Below, piece after piece: positions 45,684 through 56,992 of a DNA stretch of 64,000 nt (within the stretch, counting starts at the first letter, position 1; every line of letters starts with the position of its first letter). The notes beneath the pieces were generated by a model. The model was not told the DNA's origin and ran no database searches. It saw only the letters and a program-made list of their open reading frames with translations. The DNA is taken from the NCBI RefSeq assembly GCF_032883915.1, contig NZ_CP120717.1:1122501-1186500 (forward strand), in the 5' to 3' direction. Source of the DNA: Endozoicomonas sp. 8E (GTDB lineage Bacteria > Pseudomonadota > Gammaproteobacteria > Pseudomonadales > Endozoicomonadaceae). A program made the position numbers and the translations under genes.

Positions 45684-48600
45684 TCACATGCTTAATGACT
45701 CACAAAGCGAATTTAAATTCATAGTGCTCAAAAATTCATCAGCAATTTTTGTCAGCTCATTGGGTTTGAGTATCAGAGCATTACTGGTGTTGAGTGCCTG
45801 CCGTAAGTAGTCATCCTTAACAGAGTTCTCAAAAGAGTAAGAGCTGAAAGTAGAAGCAATCATGGCATACAGCTCTTCTGGTGAGGATGGGTCATGAGCG
45901 CCATATTCCGGCCTGTTGGCATCATCGCCCCAACAATAGGTTAAACAACCGCCTTTCGAGCGTGTCACTTCGTAAAGATAATGACTGAAGGCCTGCATTA
46001 ACGCATGCAACCATCTCACTTTTGAATCACTCAAAAAGTCTGCATCCTCAGGAGATAATTCAAGGTGGGCCAATTTGTTTTTTTCCGACAGCTGCTTCGA
46101 GTTTGGGCCATTCCCAACTGCTGTTTGAAACAGAGCTTCGATCTTTTCATAGAGCACATCGCCGAACCAGTGAGGTTGCCCCAGGATAATCAACGGACGG
46201 TGGTTTGCCTTGCCCGAGTTTAACTTCACAAATGCAGGATGGTGCAGCAACATTTTTTCTATATTCGGAGTGCCCTCAGGTTCGTCCGTCCAGACGGTCT
46301 TAATGGATGCGCAGGTCATTTTTTCTTCAAGCAGTGGCGAAAACCCTTCATGACTATGAGTGACGAACATCTTATCACCATGTTTCCGCTGGAAGCGTTT
46401 ATAACTGCGTTGCCATGCCAGGCTATTTTTTCCCCTGGACAATAGTCCCCTGTACCACATTTTCAGACACTGGGCGGCTCTGGCCTTGAGTTCATCGACG
46501 CCTTCCAGACGCACCAAAAGCTGATGATGTTCAATGGCTTCCATAACAGTGCTCTTGTAGTCCGGCAGTGGATCCAGCCATCCCGATTTCAGGGCTTCAT
46601 AGGCAAAGTGAATAACTGAAGGGTTGTCCAGGTTACTCTCTGTCAATATATTCATTATTGAATTCAACCAGTCTTCAGGGTCCGCCCCAGCCTGATTTAT
46701 CATTTTTGAGTGCAGTAACCTGAGTTGTTCAGTGACCTGATTGTCATCACTTTTGGACAATATCTGTTTGACCGCCTCTGACATTGGCCTGCAAGGACTT
46801 TTACTGTCAGGCACTTCACCGATCAATTTCATCTCAAAAAAGCCCAATGCTTCTGTCTCCAGTAACATTGAGACACCCATGGCAAAACCGGTTAAATCTC
46901 CTCTCGCCCAGAGATTCAATACCGTGTTGTAAGTGCTCAGGTTCGTTGCTGGCAATGCACTGCCTGTCTCAAGGACTTTGTTCAATTCCTCAAGGCCTAT
47001 ACCCATGGCCTCAGCCAAAGCCTGCCGTTGTGCTGAATCAGCCTCTTTCAGGAGATCACCGATCTTCTTCGACTCAGTACCGGAACCGCTGACCCTTCTG
47101 GCGGGCTGGAAGACAGACAGCATTTCAGTTGCCTCGACAGGCGACCCGCCCAAGTCCACTGACTCCCAGGTTTGACCTCCATCCACAGAACACTCTGCAA
47201 AGGCGTGGTGACGGTTAGATATTTGCCGACATGGAATACCAAAATAACGACAAAAAGCGATAAAAACAGGCACACGATGACGACAGCTGCCTTGCCGCTG
47301 TGTTATGAGGAAGTGCAAAAAATTGACATTTTGCCCGGGCATAGCAGCACCGGAAAACTCCCGGCAATAGTCCCCGATTGCATCAATGCGTTGAGTCGTG
47401 TCTTTAGCGTTTTTTATTCTCTGCAAAGGCAGTTGTATTTCGGGTAGCTGTTGGTCAATGTTCTCAAGCAGTCCCTTCAGTATTGTTTTCATACCTTCTG
47501 AGCAGTTGGCGTCAAAACGTGTTGACCGTTCGGCGCAGGCTCCTCCGGCAGGTGTTTTTTGGTCCGCTTTTCTGTGTTCTACAACATAAGCAAATCGGAT
47601 ACTCTGGCCGGCTTTGGCCTCTGGAGCAGAGAGTGTGTGAAGCCCGGTATATCGATCCCTGATCAGGGTGAATGGCAAATGGGGTTCTGTGCGCAGGGCC
47701 ACGATATAGTCGTTAACTGTCAGGCTGGGCAATACAAATTGACCATTGTTGGATGAGATGTCCAGGGTTGCCAGCGTTTGATCCCTGGCTAATGTCAGTT
47801 CCTGATCCTGTTCTGGCAACCGGGCAGGTATTAGGACTTCGGCCCCCTGTATGAACTGATGACTGATATCGATCTCTTTGACTTCACCCTCAGCAGATAC
47901 ATAAATATCCCACGCCCACCATCGATAAATCCCGGTAAAATGGTTCGGCAAATCAAAAATTATATAATCATCAATTTGTGGTTTCTGCAGACCCTCATAG
48001 TTCGTTTCCCGGTCTAATGCCGGGGCCTGTTCCTCAAGGTCTTCCGGAAGGTATTTTTCAGGAGCCTTATCACCGTCAATAGTCAACGCCCGGCTATGAG
48101 GTTGTGGCTCATGGTCTGTTCTCTGAGCCAATGCCGGAGACTGTTTGTCATGGACTTGTGGTATACCTTGTGATGCGTCGTTAATAAAATCGTCTACCAG
48201 ATGGGTCGTCAGATCACTTAGCTGGTTCCAGAATGCAGGCCACCCTTGAAGGTCACGGGCATTCCATGCACTTATCTGCCGATCAGCCTCCTGAAGGTAA
48301 GGCTGGCAAGCCCATAGTTTCAGCGTTTGTTTCTGTTCTTCCGTCATGGGAAAAACACTATTGGCGTCTACGCCTGCCCGGCCAAACTGGCGATCAAACC
48401 AGCGGTGCTGCCAGTGTCGGTATAGTGCCTGGATGAGCATATCCTCGGACTCAACCGGCTTCAGGGACAGACCGGATGCCTGCCATTTTGCCTGAGCTAC
48501 CCTCTTGATGATTTCCTTTTTGGCGTCCTCTTCATCCAAAAGAGTGTTGAAACGAACTTCGTGGTTTTTTTCATCAATACTGTTGCGATCACTGCGTCGA

Positions 48601-51600
48601 ATCAGCCATGGACGGTCAAAGTCCGGTACTGTCCGGTTGAACCATTCGCACAGGCCGGAATCAAGCTCACCGTTATCAAAGGCAAGAGCCGAAGATTTGG
48701 GCAGTTCATCCAGTGACAGGTTGGCAGCCATCAGGTAAAGCCGGTAGTGCTGATTGAGGCATTGATGAACGGCTTTTTCGCTAAAATCGCCACCTCTGGT
48801 GATAGCCCTGGCAACATTCTGCAGATCAAGGCTGGTCGGTTGCAATGGCAGTTTTTTGCGTTGCAGGTGAGCCCTTAAAAGACAATGTTTTTCTGTTAGC
48901 ATTTTAGCGACGAATGTCCCTTCTGAGGACTCTGGCAACACTTTTTCGGCAATACCCTGTAACTCTGCCGGGTTGTACTGCCGGATCGGCAAATGCCGAA
49001 AACGCCCTTTCAGTGCTGGTGATAAGGGTTTTCGCCCACTGTACTCAGGCGGGTTGATGGTGGCAAACAGGTGGAAACCCGGATGGGCCTCACCGGCCAG
49101 AATATCGTTTAACTCACCTTCCAGGTGCTGGCTGTCGATCAGATTCATTTCTGAAATCACCACGATGCCGCCTTCAATTTTGGCCTTCTGGATCTTTTCA
49201 CACAGTTTATCCCAGGAACAATCACAGGCATTCAGGTAAAAGACATCCGGCATGTATTCATCCTGTTGCTCAGCCTGCTGTTTAACCGTTTCAATCACCA
49301 GGTTCAGCGTGGCATCTTTACCTCGTCCCGCCGGGCCCTCAATCAGTGTTGCCTGACGACCGTCGTGTTTTCTGTTGAAATGATAAGCCTGCTGACAGCG
49401 GCTTAAATCCTGTCCAAGCCGTTGTACCAGCTCACAGACTGCCGATCCGGAGGTATCAAAGTCTGGTCGGATTTTTTCGCTGACTGTAATGAAGGTCTGC
49501 TGAATATCTGACAGGGTCTTGTTACGAACTTTGTCGCTCAGGGTGTTCTCCGATTGGTAACGGGCAGCAAACCAGATTTCCAGTGCTGACAGGGCATCCT
49601 GATGAGTTTCGGTGATTTCAGGCCCCAGTACATCCCGAAAACTGTGTTGGATCAAACTGTTTATTTGCTCACAGGTCACACTGCCGCGAGCGGGCAGGGC
49701 ACGATCCAGATACCAACCCACCCAACTGCAGATATCGGTTAAATCCCTGGGGGTAAACTCATGCTCGGGCAGCAGCTCCTGATAATGTTGCCAGAGTGCC
49801 ATCACACTCTTGGCGGCACTGTGTGCAATGTCGTTTATTTGATGCTCCAGCAGATGCTCTTGTAAATGCTTGACCAGAGCGGGCTCCACCACTCTGTCCA
49901 GAAGGAATGCCTGGTCTAACCGGGGATAGTAAACTCTGGGCAGTTTCTCTTCCAGGGCCGGGTCCATTTGGCGCCCGGAGTAATGATCCGGGTTGCCGGT
50001 AAGAATCACCCGGTGTTTCGGGCCGACCTTGACAGGATGACCATTGACGTAAATGCAGGGTTGCGGTTCCCACAGGCCGTTCAATGATGCCAGCAATCCG
50101 GCTTTTGCCAGGTTGGCTTCATCCACAACCAGAGTGACAAAGTGTCCATCCTTGTCGGTCGGAGTGTTGGCCCATTCCATCAACGCCCGGTTTTGCAGCA
50201 CCATAGAGCGGTCGCCATCGGCGTGTTGTTGCCACTGCCAGCGTTTCATCAGGGTCTGTTCGCTGTCAGAAGGTCCAAGAGAAATGACTGCAGCCTGTCC
50301 TGAAGCCTTTGCCACTTTGGCGGAAAAGTAGCTTTTCCCGGTGCCGGTTTCCCCCTCAAGGAATATAACGGGAGAGTCTTTAAGCCGGTCATGAAGCCGG
50401 GATAGTCGACGGCTTTCACGATCCTCCTGACTCATTTTGCCGTGATAAAGATCCCGGGCCATTGCTGACAATGGCCTGTAAGCAGAACCCGGCCGTAGTG
50501 AATCAGACAGTCGATTTTCTATGCGTTCAATGCGTTCTGCGTCAGGATTTTCTGTGACATATTCTCCTCTGGCAATGTGTAAACAGTCGGAGGCCAGAGC
50601 CTGAATGGCATCGGATCGGGTCTGCCCCAGTGGCAAAGGCAACTGCCAGCCAGAGGCCAGTGCGTCTTGCAGACGTTTGATCTGTCTTGATGGCCTGATG
50701 ACTAACGATTGATATTGTTCTGCTGCCGCTGGATCGACTGCCAACTGATTCGCCATTGCCTGTTGTGTTTCTTCAGGAGCATGGGCCAGGATCATGGCAC
50801 AGAAACTGTCCGGGACTGCTCGTTCATCCCATTCTGGAAATGGATTGTCATAGGACAGTTGTAAGTCTCCATTAAACACTGCCGGGTCAAAGGCCCGGGC
50901 CAGTTGCCAGGGGTTCTGCTCCACAAACTCTCTATCCAGCCGCGGGGCACTATTGATGACGCCATTTAAACGATCCGGGTCTACCGAGGCGGCTTGGTCC
51001 TTGTCCGGTAACAAGTGCCAGCAAGCGACTTTCATAAAATCACGCACTGACGGATTCTGCCGGGTGCCGTGGGTGATAACGCTGTTGATGGCCTTGCGCC
51101 AGTGGCAGGGCAGAAACTGTAGGGACTGGTCCACCTGCCGTGCTCGCCGGGCAGCCAGTATCAGGTTATTCAATAACCCTTCGGTCAATTCAGGCAGAGG
51201 GTTACAAAGGTTGCCAGGTACGGTTTTAAAGGCTGCGTAAAGTGAATAAATGGCTTGTTCTGGCAACTCAGCCCGGGGGATACCATGCTTGTCGGCATTG
51301 ATATCCCAAAGATCGACTTCAGGGCAGGGCTTACCCATGGAAACCATCGAATTAAATACTGAAGATGAGCTTTTCAAAGACTCACGACAGAGTATTGTGA
51401 CATGAGCTTGTGGGTAGGCCTGTAATTGACCATTCACCAACAGAGGTTGCCCAACCATCAGGGGTTCCAGAAGCTGTTGAAGCGCTGGATTAGTCTCCAG
51501 TCCCAGAAGCACAACAGGCTTACCAGCGGTCAATGCCTTCTGCAGCTTACTCTGACTTCGTCCAAAATGAGCCTTTTGTTCCGAGGCGATATGGATATTA

Positions 51601-53141
51601 TCAAATAGCTGGTTGAAGCCGGTCTGTTCACTGACCTGAATGACCAGAGGGGCTTCCGACTGATGATTGATCCAGTGATTTGCCTGGGCATTTTGCTGGT
51701 AAGTGGCGGTATTGACGGCGACATGATCTCTGATTTTTTTTTGTAGTCCGGACAATGGGTGCTCGTCGTGTTCATTCAACCCCAGGGCTTCCGGCTGCTG
51801 TTTAGAATGAACCACCTGAAGTTTGGGTTCCAGACCGGTTGTCTTGCAAATCGTCTGCAGTGAACCGAGCAAACGAAACCAGAGTGCCTCAGTGAGGGGC
51901 GACGTTACGGTGACGACACCCCCTGCCTGAACCTGTTCCAACAGACAGGTGTTAGGTATTGCATAACCCTCCGGGGCAATGGCAGTGGGGCTCAACCATT
52001 CGCTGATATTACTCTGGTTAATGATGATCGGGTTTCCTGATGCATTGTCAGAGCAGGACAGGCTTTGAAACAGTGAACCAAGCTCGCCATTGCCAACCGG
52101 CATCTGATAAAACTGAACATTGTCGGGTAACTGACAGACCTTCCCATTGCTCTCAAAGCACTGTTGCGCCAGCAGCTGTCGAATCGTCTGTTCAAAGATC
52201 AGATCCTGCCAGTCGGCCCCTTTCAGAATGACCCGTTGTCCGGCTTTCAAACCCTCAAGCCTGCCGGGGATATGCTGGATTCGCCCCTGTTTATCGACTC
52301 CGGGACCGCCCATCAGCAACTGTCGCCAGTGACTGTGCAAGTGACAGTTAATTAAAATATTATTGTCGTTTATAGTACTTTCGCTGGAGGGGAATTCAGC
52401 CAAAACCTGAGGAACCTTGTTGATAGCCATCGACGGGTGATTGCTGATTCGAGCTTCGAACTGCCAGGTATTGCCTGGTCGATTAATGCGCCGCCAAAAG
52501 TCAGCGCCCGGTGCGCCGGCCGCCGAAGCGTCGTCATGATTGCCAACCGATGCCAACTGTTTAGGGTCTGCCACAACCAGCACAGAAACATGCTCACCCA
52601 GGGGGCGTTTCTTCTGGCTGACTTTGTCGTACAGGCAGGGGTTATCCGGGTCCAGCAGATCGTTAAATTTGGGCAAATCCTCGCCGCTGAGTTTTCGGAT
52701 ATCTATCACCAGGGTTAATGGCTTTGAACCTTCAAAGAGCTTACCTGAACGCAGAGTGTGGCGACCGTCGCCGGAAATGCTCAACCGGGTCACCAGATTA
52801 GCCTGTGAGAGGTCATCGGGATGAGAAATAAGAGTAACGTCCCGACGTTCATCGCCGGTCCGGGCCATTAAAAGCTGTCGAACTTCATCATCATGGGCGA
52901 CAAAGCGAAAATCGAAGGCATGAGGATTTTTTTGCAGTGAGGAATCCGTTGAGGATACAGTTCTCGCTTTGTCAGGCATTGCCAGCGAAGAGGGCGATGT
53001 CTTTAGTTTGGACGTCACCTCGTAGCAGATTTCTATGCCCTTTTCCTTTTCCTCCGATGATGGCCTGGCTGGCACAGCTCCATCAGGTACGTACCTCTTA
53101 AGCGCAGGGCTGTCTGTTTTTTCACCAATCTGACCGTCCAT
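45684..53141 (-). CDS. Giant AAA+ ATPase with transglutaminase-like domain (2,485 aa)
   Basis: The start is ATG 53139-53141 (MDGQIGEK) with GGGAGAGA upstream; a TTG two codons earlier is possible. Module A has GETGTGKS from 930 with an unusual LVVDEAN Walker B; module B has GPAGRGKD from 1269. The triad is complete: Cys1953 (QGSCRHR), His1979 (HHAFAECS) and Asp1996 (WESVDL). The linker is of the long type with two APAL(A/D) motifs. The segment NKTLSDIQQTF between modules is shared with the copy at 13084. Its C-terminal half is shorter than that of the copies with coiled-coil insertions. It lies 141 bp upstream of the next giant, and the large higher-order repeat array begins about 90 bp beyond its start. 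Confidence 0.9.
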   Translation of the reverse strand: MDGQIGEKTDSPALKRYVPDGAVPARPSSEEKEKGIEICYEVTSKLKTSPSSLAMPDKARTVSSTDSSLQKNPHAFDFRFVAHDDEVRQLLMARTGDERRDVTLISHPDDLSQANLVTRLSISGDGRHTLRSGKLFEGSKPLTLVIDIRKLSGEDLPKFNDLLDPDNPCLYDKVSQKKRPLGEHVSVLVVADPKQLASVGNHDDASAAGAPGADFWRRINRPGNTWQFEARISNHPSMAINKVPQVLAEFPSSESTINDNNILINCHLHSHWRQLLMGGPGVDKQGRIQHIPGRLEGLKAGQRVILKGADWQDLIFEQTIRQLLAQQCFESNGKVCQLPDNVQFYQMPVGNGELGSLFQSLSCSDNASGNPIIINQSNISEWLSPTAIAPEGYAIPNTCLLEQVQAGGVVTVTSPLTEALWFRLLGSLQTICKTTGLEPKLQVVHSKQQPEALGLNEHDEHPLSGLQKKIRDHVAVNTATYQQNAQANHWINHQSEAPLVIQVSEQTGFNQLFDNIHIASEQKAHFGRSQSKLQKALTAGKPVVLLGLETNPALQQLLEPLMVGQPLLVNGQLQAYPQAHVTILCRESLKSSSSVFNSMVSMGKPCPEVDLWDINADKHGIPRAELPEQAIYSLYAAFKTVPGNLCNPLPELTEGLLNNLILAARRARQVDQSLQFLPCHWRKAINSVITHGTRQNPSVRDFMKVACWHLLPDKDQAASVDPDRLNGVINSAPRLDREFVEQNPWQLARAFDPAVFNGDLQLSYDNPFPEWDERAVPDSFCAMILAHAPEETQQAMANQLAVDPAAAEQYQSLVIRPSRQIKRLQDALASGWQLPLPLGQTRSDAIQALASDCLHIARGEYVTENPDAERIERIENRLSDSLRPGSAYRPLSAMARDLYHGKMSQEDRESRRLSRLHDRLKDSPVIFLEGETGTGKSYFSAKVAKASGQAAVISLGPSDSEQTLMKRWQWQQHADGDRSMVLQNRALMEWANTPTDKDGHFVTLVVDEANLAKAGLLASLNGLWEPQPCIYVNGHPVKVGPKHRVILTGNPDHYSGRQMDPALEEKLPRVYYPRLDQAFLLDRVVEPALVKHLQEHLLEHQINDIAHSAAKSVMALWQHYQELLPEHEFTPRDLTDICSWVGWYLDRALPARGSVTCEQINSLIQHSFRDVLGPEITETHQDALSALEIWFAARYQSENTLSDKVRNKTLSDIQQTFITVSEKIRPDFDTSGSAVCELVQRLGQDLSRCQQAYHFNRKHDGRQATLIEGPAGRGKDATLNLVIETVKQQAEQQDEYMPDVFYLNACDCSWDKLCEKIQKAKIEGGIVVISEMNLIDSQHLEGELNDILAGEAHPGFHLFATINPPEYSGRKPLSPALKGRFRHLPIRQYNPAELQGIAEKVLPESSEGTFVAKMLTEKHCLLRAHLQRKKLPLQPTSLDLQNVARAITRGGDFSEKAVHQCLNQHYRLYLMAANLSLDELPKSSALAFDNGELDSGLCEWFNRTVPDFDRPWLIRRSDRNSIDEKNHEVRFNTLLDEEDAKKEIIKRVAQAKWQASGLSLKPVESEDMLIQALYRHWQHRWFDRQFGRAGVDANSVFPMTEEQKQTLKLWACQPYLQEADRQISAWNARDLQGWPAFWNQLSDLTTHLVDDFINDASQGIPQVHDKQSPALAQRTDHEPQPHSRALTIDGDKAPEKYLPEDLEEQAPALDRETNYEGLQKPQIDDYIIFDLPNHFTGIYRWWAWDIYVSAEGEVKEIDISHQFIQGAEVLIPARLPEQDQELTLARDQTLATLDISSNNGQFVLPSLTVNDYIVALRTEPHLPFTLIRDRYTGLHTLSAPEAKAGQSIRFAYVVEHRKADQKTPAGGACAERSTRFDANCSEGMKTILKGLLENIDQQLPEIQLPLQRIKNAKDTTQRIDAIGDYCREFSGAAMPGQNVNFLHFLITQRQGSCRHRVPVFIAFCRYFGIPCRQISNRHHAFAECSVDGGQTWESVDLGGSPVEATEMLSVFQPARRVSGSGTESKKIGDLLKEADSAQRQALAEAMGIGLEELNKVLETGSALPATNLSTYNTVLNLWARGDLTGFAMGVSMLLETEALGFFEMKLIGEVPDSKSPCRPMSEAVKQILSKSDDNQVTEQLRLLHSKMINQAGADPEDWLNSIMNILTESNLDNPSVIHFAYEALKSGWLDPLPDYKSTVMEAIEHHQLLVRLEGVDELKARAAQCLKMWYRGLLSRGKNSLAWQRSYKRFQRKHGDKMFVTHSHEGFSPLLEEKMTCASIKTVWTDEPEGTPNIEKMLLHHPAFVKLNSGKANHRPLIILGQPHWFGDVLYEKIEALFQTAVGNGPNSKQLSEKNKLAHLELSPEDADFLSDSKVRWLHALMQAFSHYLYEVTRSKGGCLTYCWGDDANRPEYGAHDPSSPEELYAMIASTFSSYSFENSVKDDYLRQALNTSNALILKPNELTKIADEFLSTMNLNSLCESLSM

Positions 53142-53225
53142 AATCAATCTCTCTCCCGGAAGACTGCTTGAAGTTGTTTTATCGTTTGACCTTCAGGCAG
53201 GAGAAAAGTTCTATTTGGATGGCTC
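53142..53225 (-). promoter_or_regulatory. Conserved 5' flank shared by giant and F-box genes
   Basis: On the minus strand the flank contains ATCCAAATAGAACTTTTCTC, then GAAGGTCAAA and the ribosome-binding site. Matching flanks precede all the other leader-bearing genes, at about 337-425, 8753-8860, 20476-20549, 22635-22730, 30187-30275, 37690-37780 and 45543-45630. Conservation over ~80 bp of non-coding DNA across two protein families suggests a common promoter or untranslated leader. I could not pick out -35/-10 boxes with confidence. Confidence 0.55.
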
Positions 53226-53229
53226 TGTA

Positions 53230-56200
53230 GGGGACACTCGGGGATGAAAAGGCTAGGGGGGCACTGGGCAGTATGGTTCTGGTGGTGAGTCAGTGTGGAT
53301 TCCCGCCTTCGAGGGTGTCGCAAAACTCCAACAGCTCGTTCCCATGCTCTGAGGTCGTCATTCCCGCGAAGGCGGGAATCCAGCGCCAAGGGTGGATCTC
53401 TGCCATCTCGGGGATGACAAGGCCAGGGGGGCACCGGGCAGTAGGGTTCTGGTGGTGAGTCAGTGTGGATTCCCGCCTTCGCGGGAATGACGAGAATGAA
53501 GTTGGGAATGACGAGAATGAAGTCGGGAATGACGAGAATGAAGTTGGGAATGACGAGAATGAAGTTGGGAATGACGAGAATGAAGTCGGGAATGACGAGA
53601 ATGAAGTCGGGAATGACGGGAGTCAACTCGTTCCCACCTTGGAGAGAGTTTTGCGACACCCGCCTTCGAGGGTGTCGCAAAACTCCAACAGCTCGTTCCC
53701 ATGCTCTGAGGTCGTCATTCCCGCGAAGGCGGGAATCCAGGGCCAACAGTTGGTCTCTGCGTTCTCGGGGATGACAAGGCTAGGGGGGCACCGGGCAGTA
53801 TGGTTCTGGTGGTGAGTCAGTGTGGATTCCCGCCTTCGCGGGAATGACGAGAATGAAATCGGGAATGACGAGAATGAAGTCGGGAATGACGAGAATGAAG
53901 TCGGGAATGACGGGAGTCAACTCGTTCCCACCTTGGAGAGAGTTTTGCGACACCCGCCTTCGAGGGTGTCGCAAAACTCCAACAGCTCGTTCCCATCCTC
54001 TGAGGTCGTCATTCCCGCGAAGGCGGGAATCCAGGGCCAACAGTTGGTCTCTGCGTTCTCGGGGATGACAAGGCTAGGGGGGCACCGGGCAGTATGGTTC
54101 TGGTGGTGAGTCAGTGTGGATTCCCGCCTTCGCGGGAATGACGAGAATGAAATCGGGAATGACGAGAATGAAATCGGGAATGACGAGAATGAAATCGGGA
54201 ATGACGAGAATGAAGTCGGGAATGACGGGAGTCAACTCGTTCCCACGCTGGAGAGAGTTTTGCGACACCCGCCTTCGAGGCTGTCGCAAAACTCCAACAG
54301 CTCGTTCCCATCCTCTGAGGTCGTCATTCCCGCGAAGGCGGGAATCCAGGGCCAACAGTTGGTCTCTGCGTTCTCGGGGATGACAAGGCTAGGGGGGCAC
54401 CGGGCAGTATGGTTCTGGTGGTGAGTCAGTGTGGATTCCCGCCTTCGCGGGAATGACGAGAATGAAATCGGGAATGACGAGAATGAAATCGGGAATGACG
54501 AGAATGAAATCGGGAATGACGAGAATGAAGTCGGGAATGACGAGAATGAAGTCGGGAATGACGGGAGTCAACTCGTTCCCACCTTGGAGAGAGTTTTGCG
54601 ACACCCGCCTTCGAGGGTGTCGCAAAACTCCAACAGCTCGTTCCCATGCTCTGAGGTCGTCATTCCCGCGAAGGCGGGAATCCAGGGCCAACAGTTGGTC
54701 TCTGCGTTCTCGGGGATGACAAGGCTAGGGGGGCACCGGGCAGTATGGTTCTGGTGGTGAGTCAGTGTGGATTCCCGCCTTCGCGGGAATGACGAGAATG
54801 AAGTCGGGAATGACGAGAATGAAGTTGGGAATGACGAGAATGAAGTCGGGAATGACGGGAGTCAACTCGTTCCAACGCTGGAGAGAGTTTTGCGACACCC
54901 GCCTTCGAGGCTGTCGCAAAACTCCAACAGCTCGTTCCCATCCTCTGAGGTCGTCATTCCCGCGAAGGCGGGAATCCAGGGCCAACAGTTGGTCTCTGCC
55001 TTCTCGGGGATGACAAGGCCGGGGGGGCACCGGGCAGTATGGTTCTGGTGGTGAGTCATTGTGGATTCCCGCCTTCGCGGGAATGACGAGAATGAAGTCG
55101 GGAATGACGAGAATGAAGTCGGGAATGACGAGAATGAAGTCGGGAATGACGAGAATGAAGTCGGGAATGACGAGAATGAAGTCGGGAATGACGAGAATGA
55201 AGTCGGGAATGACGGGAGTCAACTCGTTCCAACGCTGGAGAGAGTTTTGCGACACCCGCCTTCGAGGCTGTCGCAAAACTCCAACAGCTCGTTCCCATCC
55301 TCTGAGGTCGTCATTCCCGCGAAGGCGGGAATCCAGGGCCAACAGTTGGTCTCTGCGTTCTCGGGGATGACAAGGCTAGGGGGGCACCGGGCAGTATGGT
55401 TCTGGTGGTGAGTCAGTGTGGATTCCCGCCTTCGCGGGAATGACGAGAATGAAATCGGGAATGACGAGAATGAAATCGGGAATGACGAGAATGAAATCGG
55501 GAATGACGAGAATGAAGTCGGGAATGACGAGAATGAAGTCGGGAATGACGGGAGTCAACTCGTTCCCACCTTGGAGAGAGTTTTGCGACACCCGCCTTCG
55601 AGGGTGTCGCAAAACTCCAACAGCTCGTTCCCATGCTCTGAGGTCGTCATTCCCGCGAAGGCGGGAATCCAGGGCCAACAGTTGGTCTCTGCGTTCTCGG
55701 GGATGACAAGGCTAGGGGGGCACCGGGCAGTATGGTTCTGGTGGTGAGTCAGTGTGGATTCCCGCCTTCGCGGGAATGACGAGAATGAAGTCGGGAATGA
55801 CGAGAATGAAGTTGGGAATGACGAGAATGAAGTTGGGAATGACGAGAATGAAGTTGGGAATGACGAGAATGAAGTCGGGAATGACGAGAATGAAGTCGGG
55901 AATGACGGGAGTCAACTCGTTCCCACGCTGGAGAGAGTTTTGCGACACCCGCCTTCGAGGGTGTCGCAAAACTCCAACAGCTCGTTCCCATCCTCTGAGG
56001 TCGTCATTCCCGCGAAGGCGGGAATCCAGGGCCAACAGTTGGTCTCTGCCTTCTCGGGGATGACAAGGCCGGGGGGGGCACCGGGCAGTATGGTTCTGGT
56101 GGTGAGTCATTGTGGATTCCCGCCTTCGCGGGAATGACGAGAATGAAGTCGGGAATGACGAGAATGAAGTTGGGAATGACGAGAATGAAGTCGGGAATGA

Positions 56201-56670
56201 CGAGAATGAAGTCGGGAATGACGGGAGTCAACTCGTTCCCACGCTGGAGAGAGTTTTGCGACACCCGCCTTCGAGGCTGTCGCAAAACTCCTACAGCTCG
56301 TTCCCATGCTCTGAGGTCGTCATTCCCGCGAAGGCGGGAATCCAGCGCCAACGGTGGATCTCTGCCATCTCGGGGGTGACAAGGCCAGGGGGGCACCGGG
56401 CAGTATGGTTCTGGTGGTGAGACAGTGTGGATTCCCGCCTTCGCGGGAATGACGAGAATGAAGTTGGGAATGACGAGAATGAAGTTGGGAATGACGAGAA
56501 TGAAGTTGGGAATGACGAGAATGAAGTCGGGAATGACGAGAATGAAGTCGGGAATGACGAGAATGAAGTCGGGAATGACGAGAATGAAGTCGGGAATGAC
56601 GGGAGTGAAGCTGGAAATGGCGGGAGTGAAGCTGGAAATGGCGGGAGAGAAGCCGGGAATAGTGGAGGTA
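53230..56670. repeat. Higher-order repeat array with 231 + 21n bp blocks
   Basis: Ten blocks begin with the palindrome ATTCCCGCCTTCGCGGGAAT at about 53468, 53825, 54119, 54434, 54770, 55064, 55421, 55757, 56115 and 56430. Spacings are 357, 294, 315, 336, 294, 357, 336, 358 and 315 bp. Each block has a ~231-bp fixed part plus n copies of a 21-bp unit (n = 6, 3, 4, 5, 3, 6, 5, 6, 4, 7). A partial first block (about 53230-53460) has none. Relative to arrays 1 and 2 the units are inverted. Apparent proteins of ~100 residues in several frames are by-products of the repeat. No gene was seen in this 3.4-kb stretch. Confidence 0.95.
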
Positions 56671-56701
56671 AAACTCGGGGGGTGGGGGATTTTGCAAGCG
56701 G

Positions 56702-56992
56702 TCACTGAATATTATCCCAAAGGTCATTCCATTGTGGGTTTTCTTTTTCAATCAAATCAATCTTCCACTGGCGATTCCATTTCTTCAGCTGCTTTTCGCG
56801 GATAATGGCCGACTCCATCGTTTCATGCTGCTCAAAGTAAACCAGCATGTGAACGTTATATTCTGCTGTAAAACCAGGAGCCAGGTCGTTTTTGTGTTGC
56901 CATATCCTCTGAATCAGGTGACTGGTTACACCAATATACAGTGTTCCATTTCTTTTGCTGGCAAGTATGTAAACGCAAGGCTGCTTAAGCAT
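56702..56992 (-). CDS. GIY-YIG domain nuclease (96 aa)
   Basis: The start is ATG 56990-56992, with AGGAG five bases upstream; the earlier ATG at 57034 lacks such a site. The product opens MLKQPCVYILASKRNGTLYI, with the paired YIL/YIGVT motif of the GIY-YIG superfamily. The catalytic Arg (IQRIWQHK), Glu (IIREKQLKKW) and Asn (EKENPQW) follow in the usual order. Length and content match small stand-alone GIY-YIG proteins of the UPF0213/YhbQ type, whose cellular role is poorly known. It sits between the repeat array and the 3' end of a giant gene; a role in array rearrangement is only a speculation from position. Confidence 0.88.
   Translation of the reverse strand: MLKQPCVYILASKRNGTLYIGVTSHLIQRIWQHKNDLAPGFTAEYNVHMLVYFEQHETMESAIIREKQLKKWNRQWKIDLIEKENPQWNDLWDNIQ

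Noticed and set aside
53230-56670. CRISPR array
   Set aside because: Units are contiguous or separated by conserved, not unique, sequence; there are no spacers and no cas genes.
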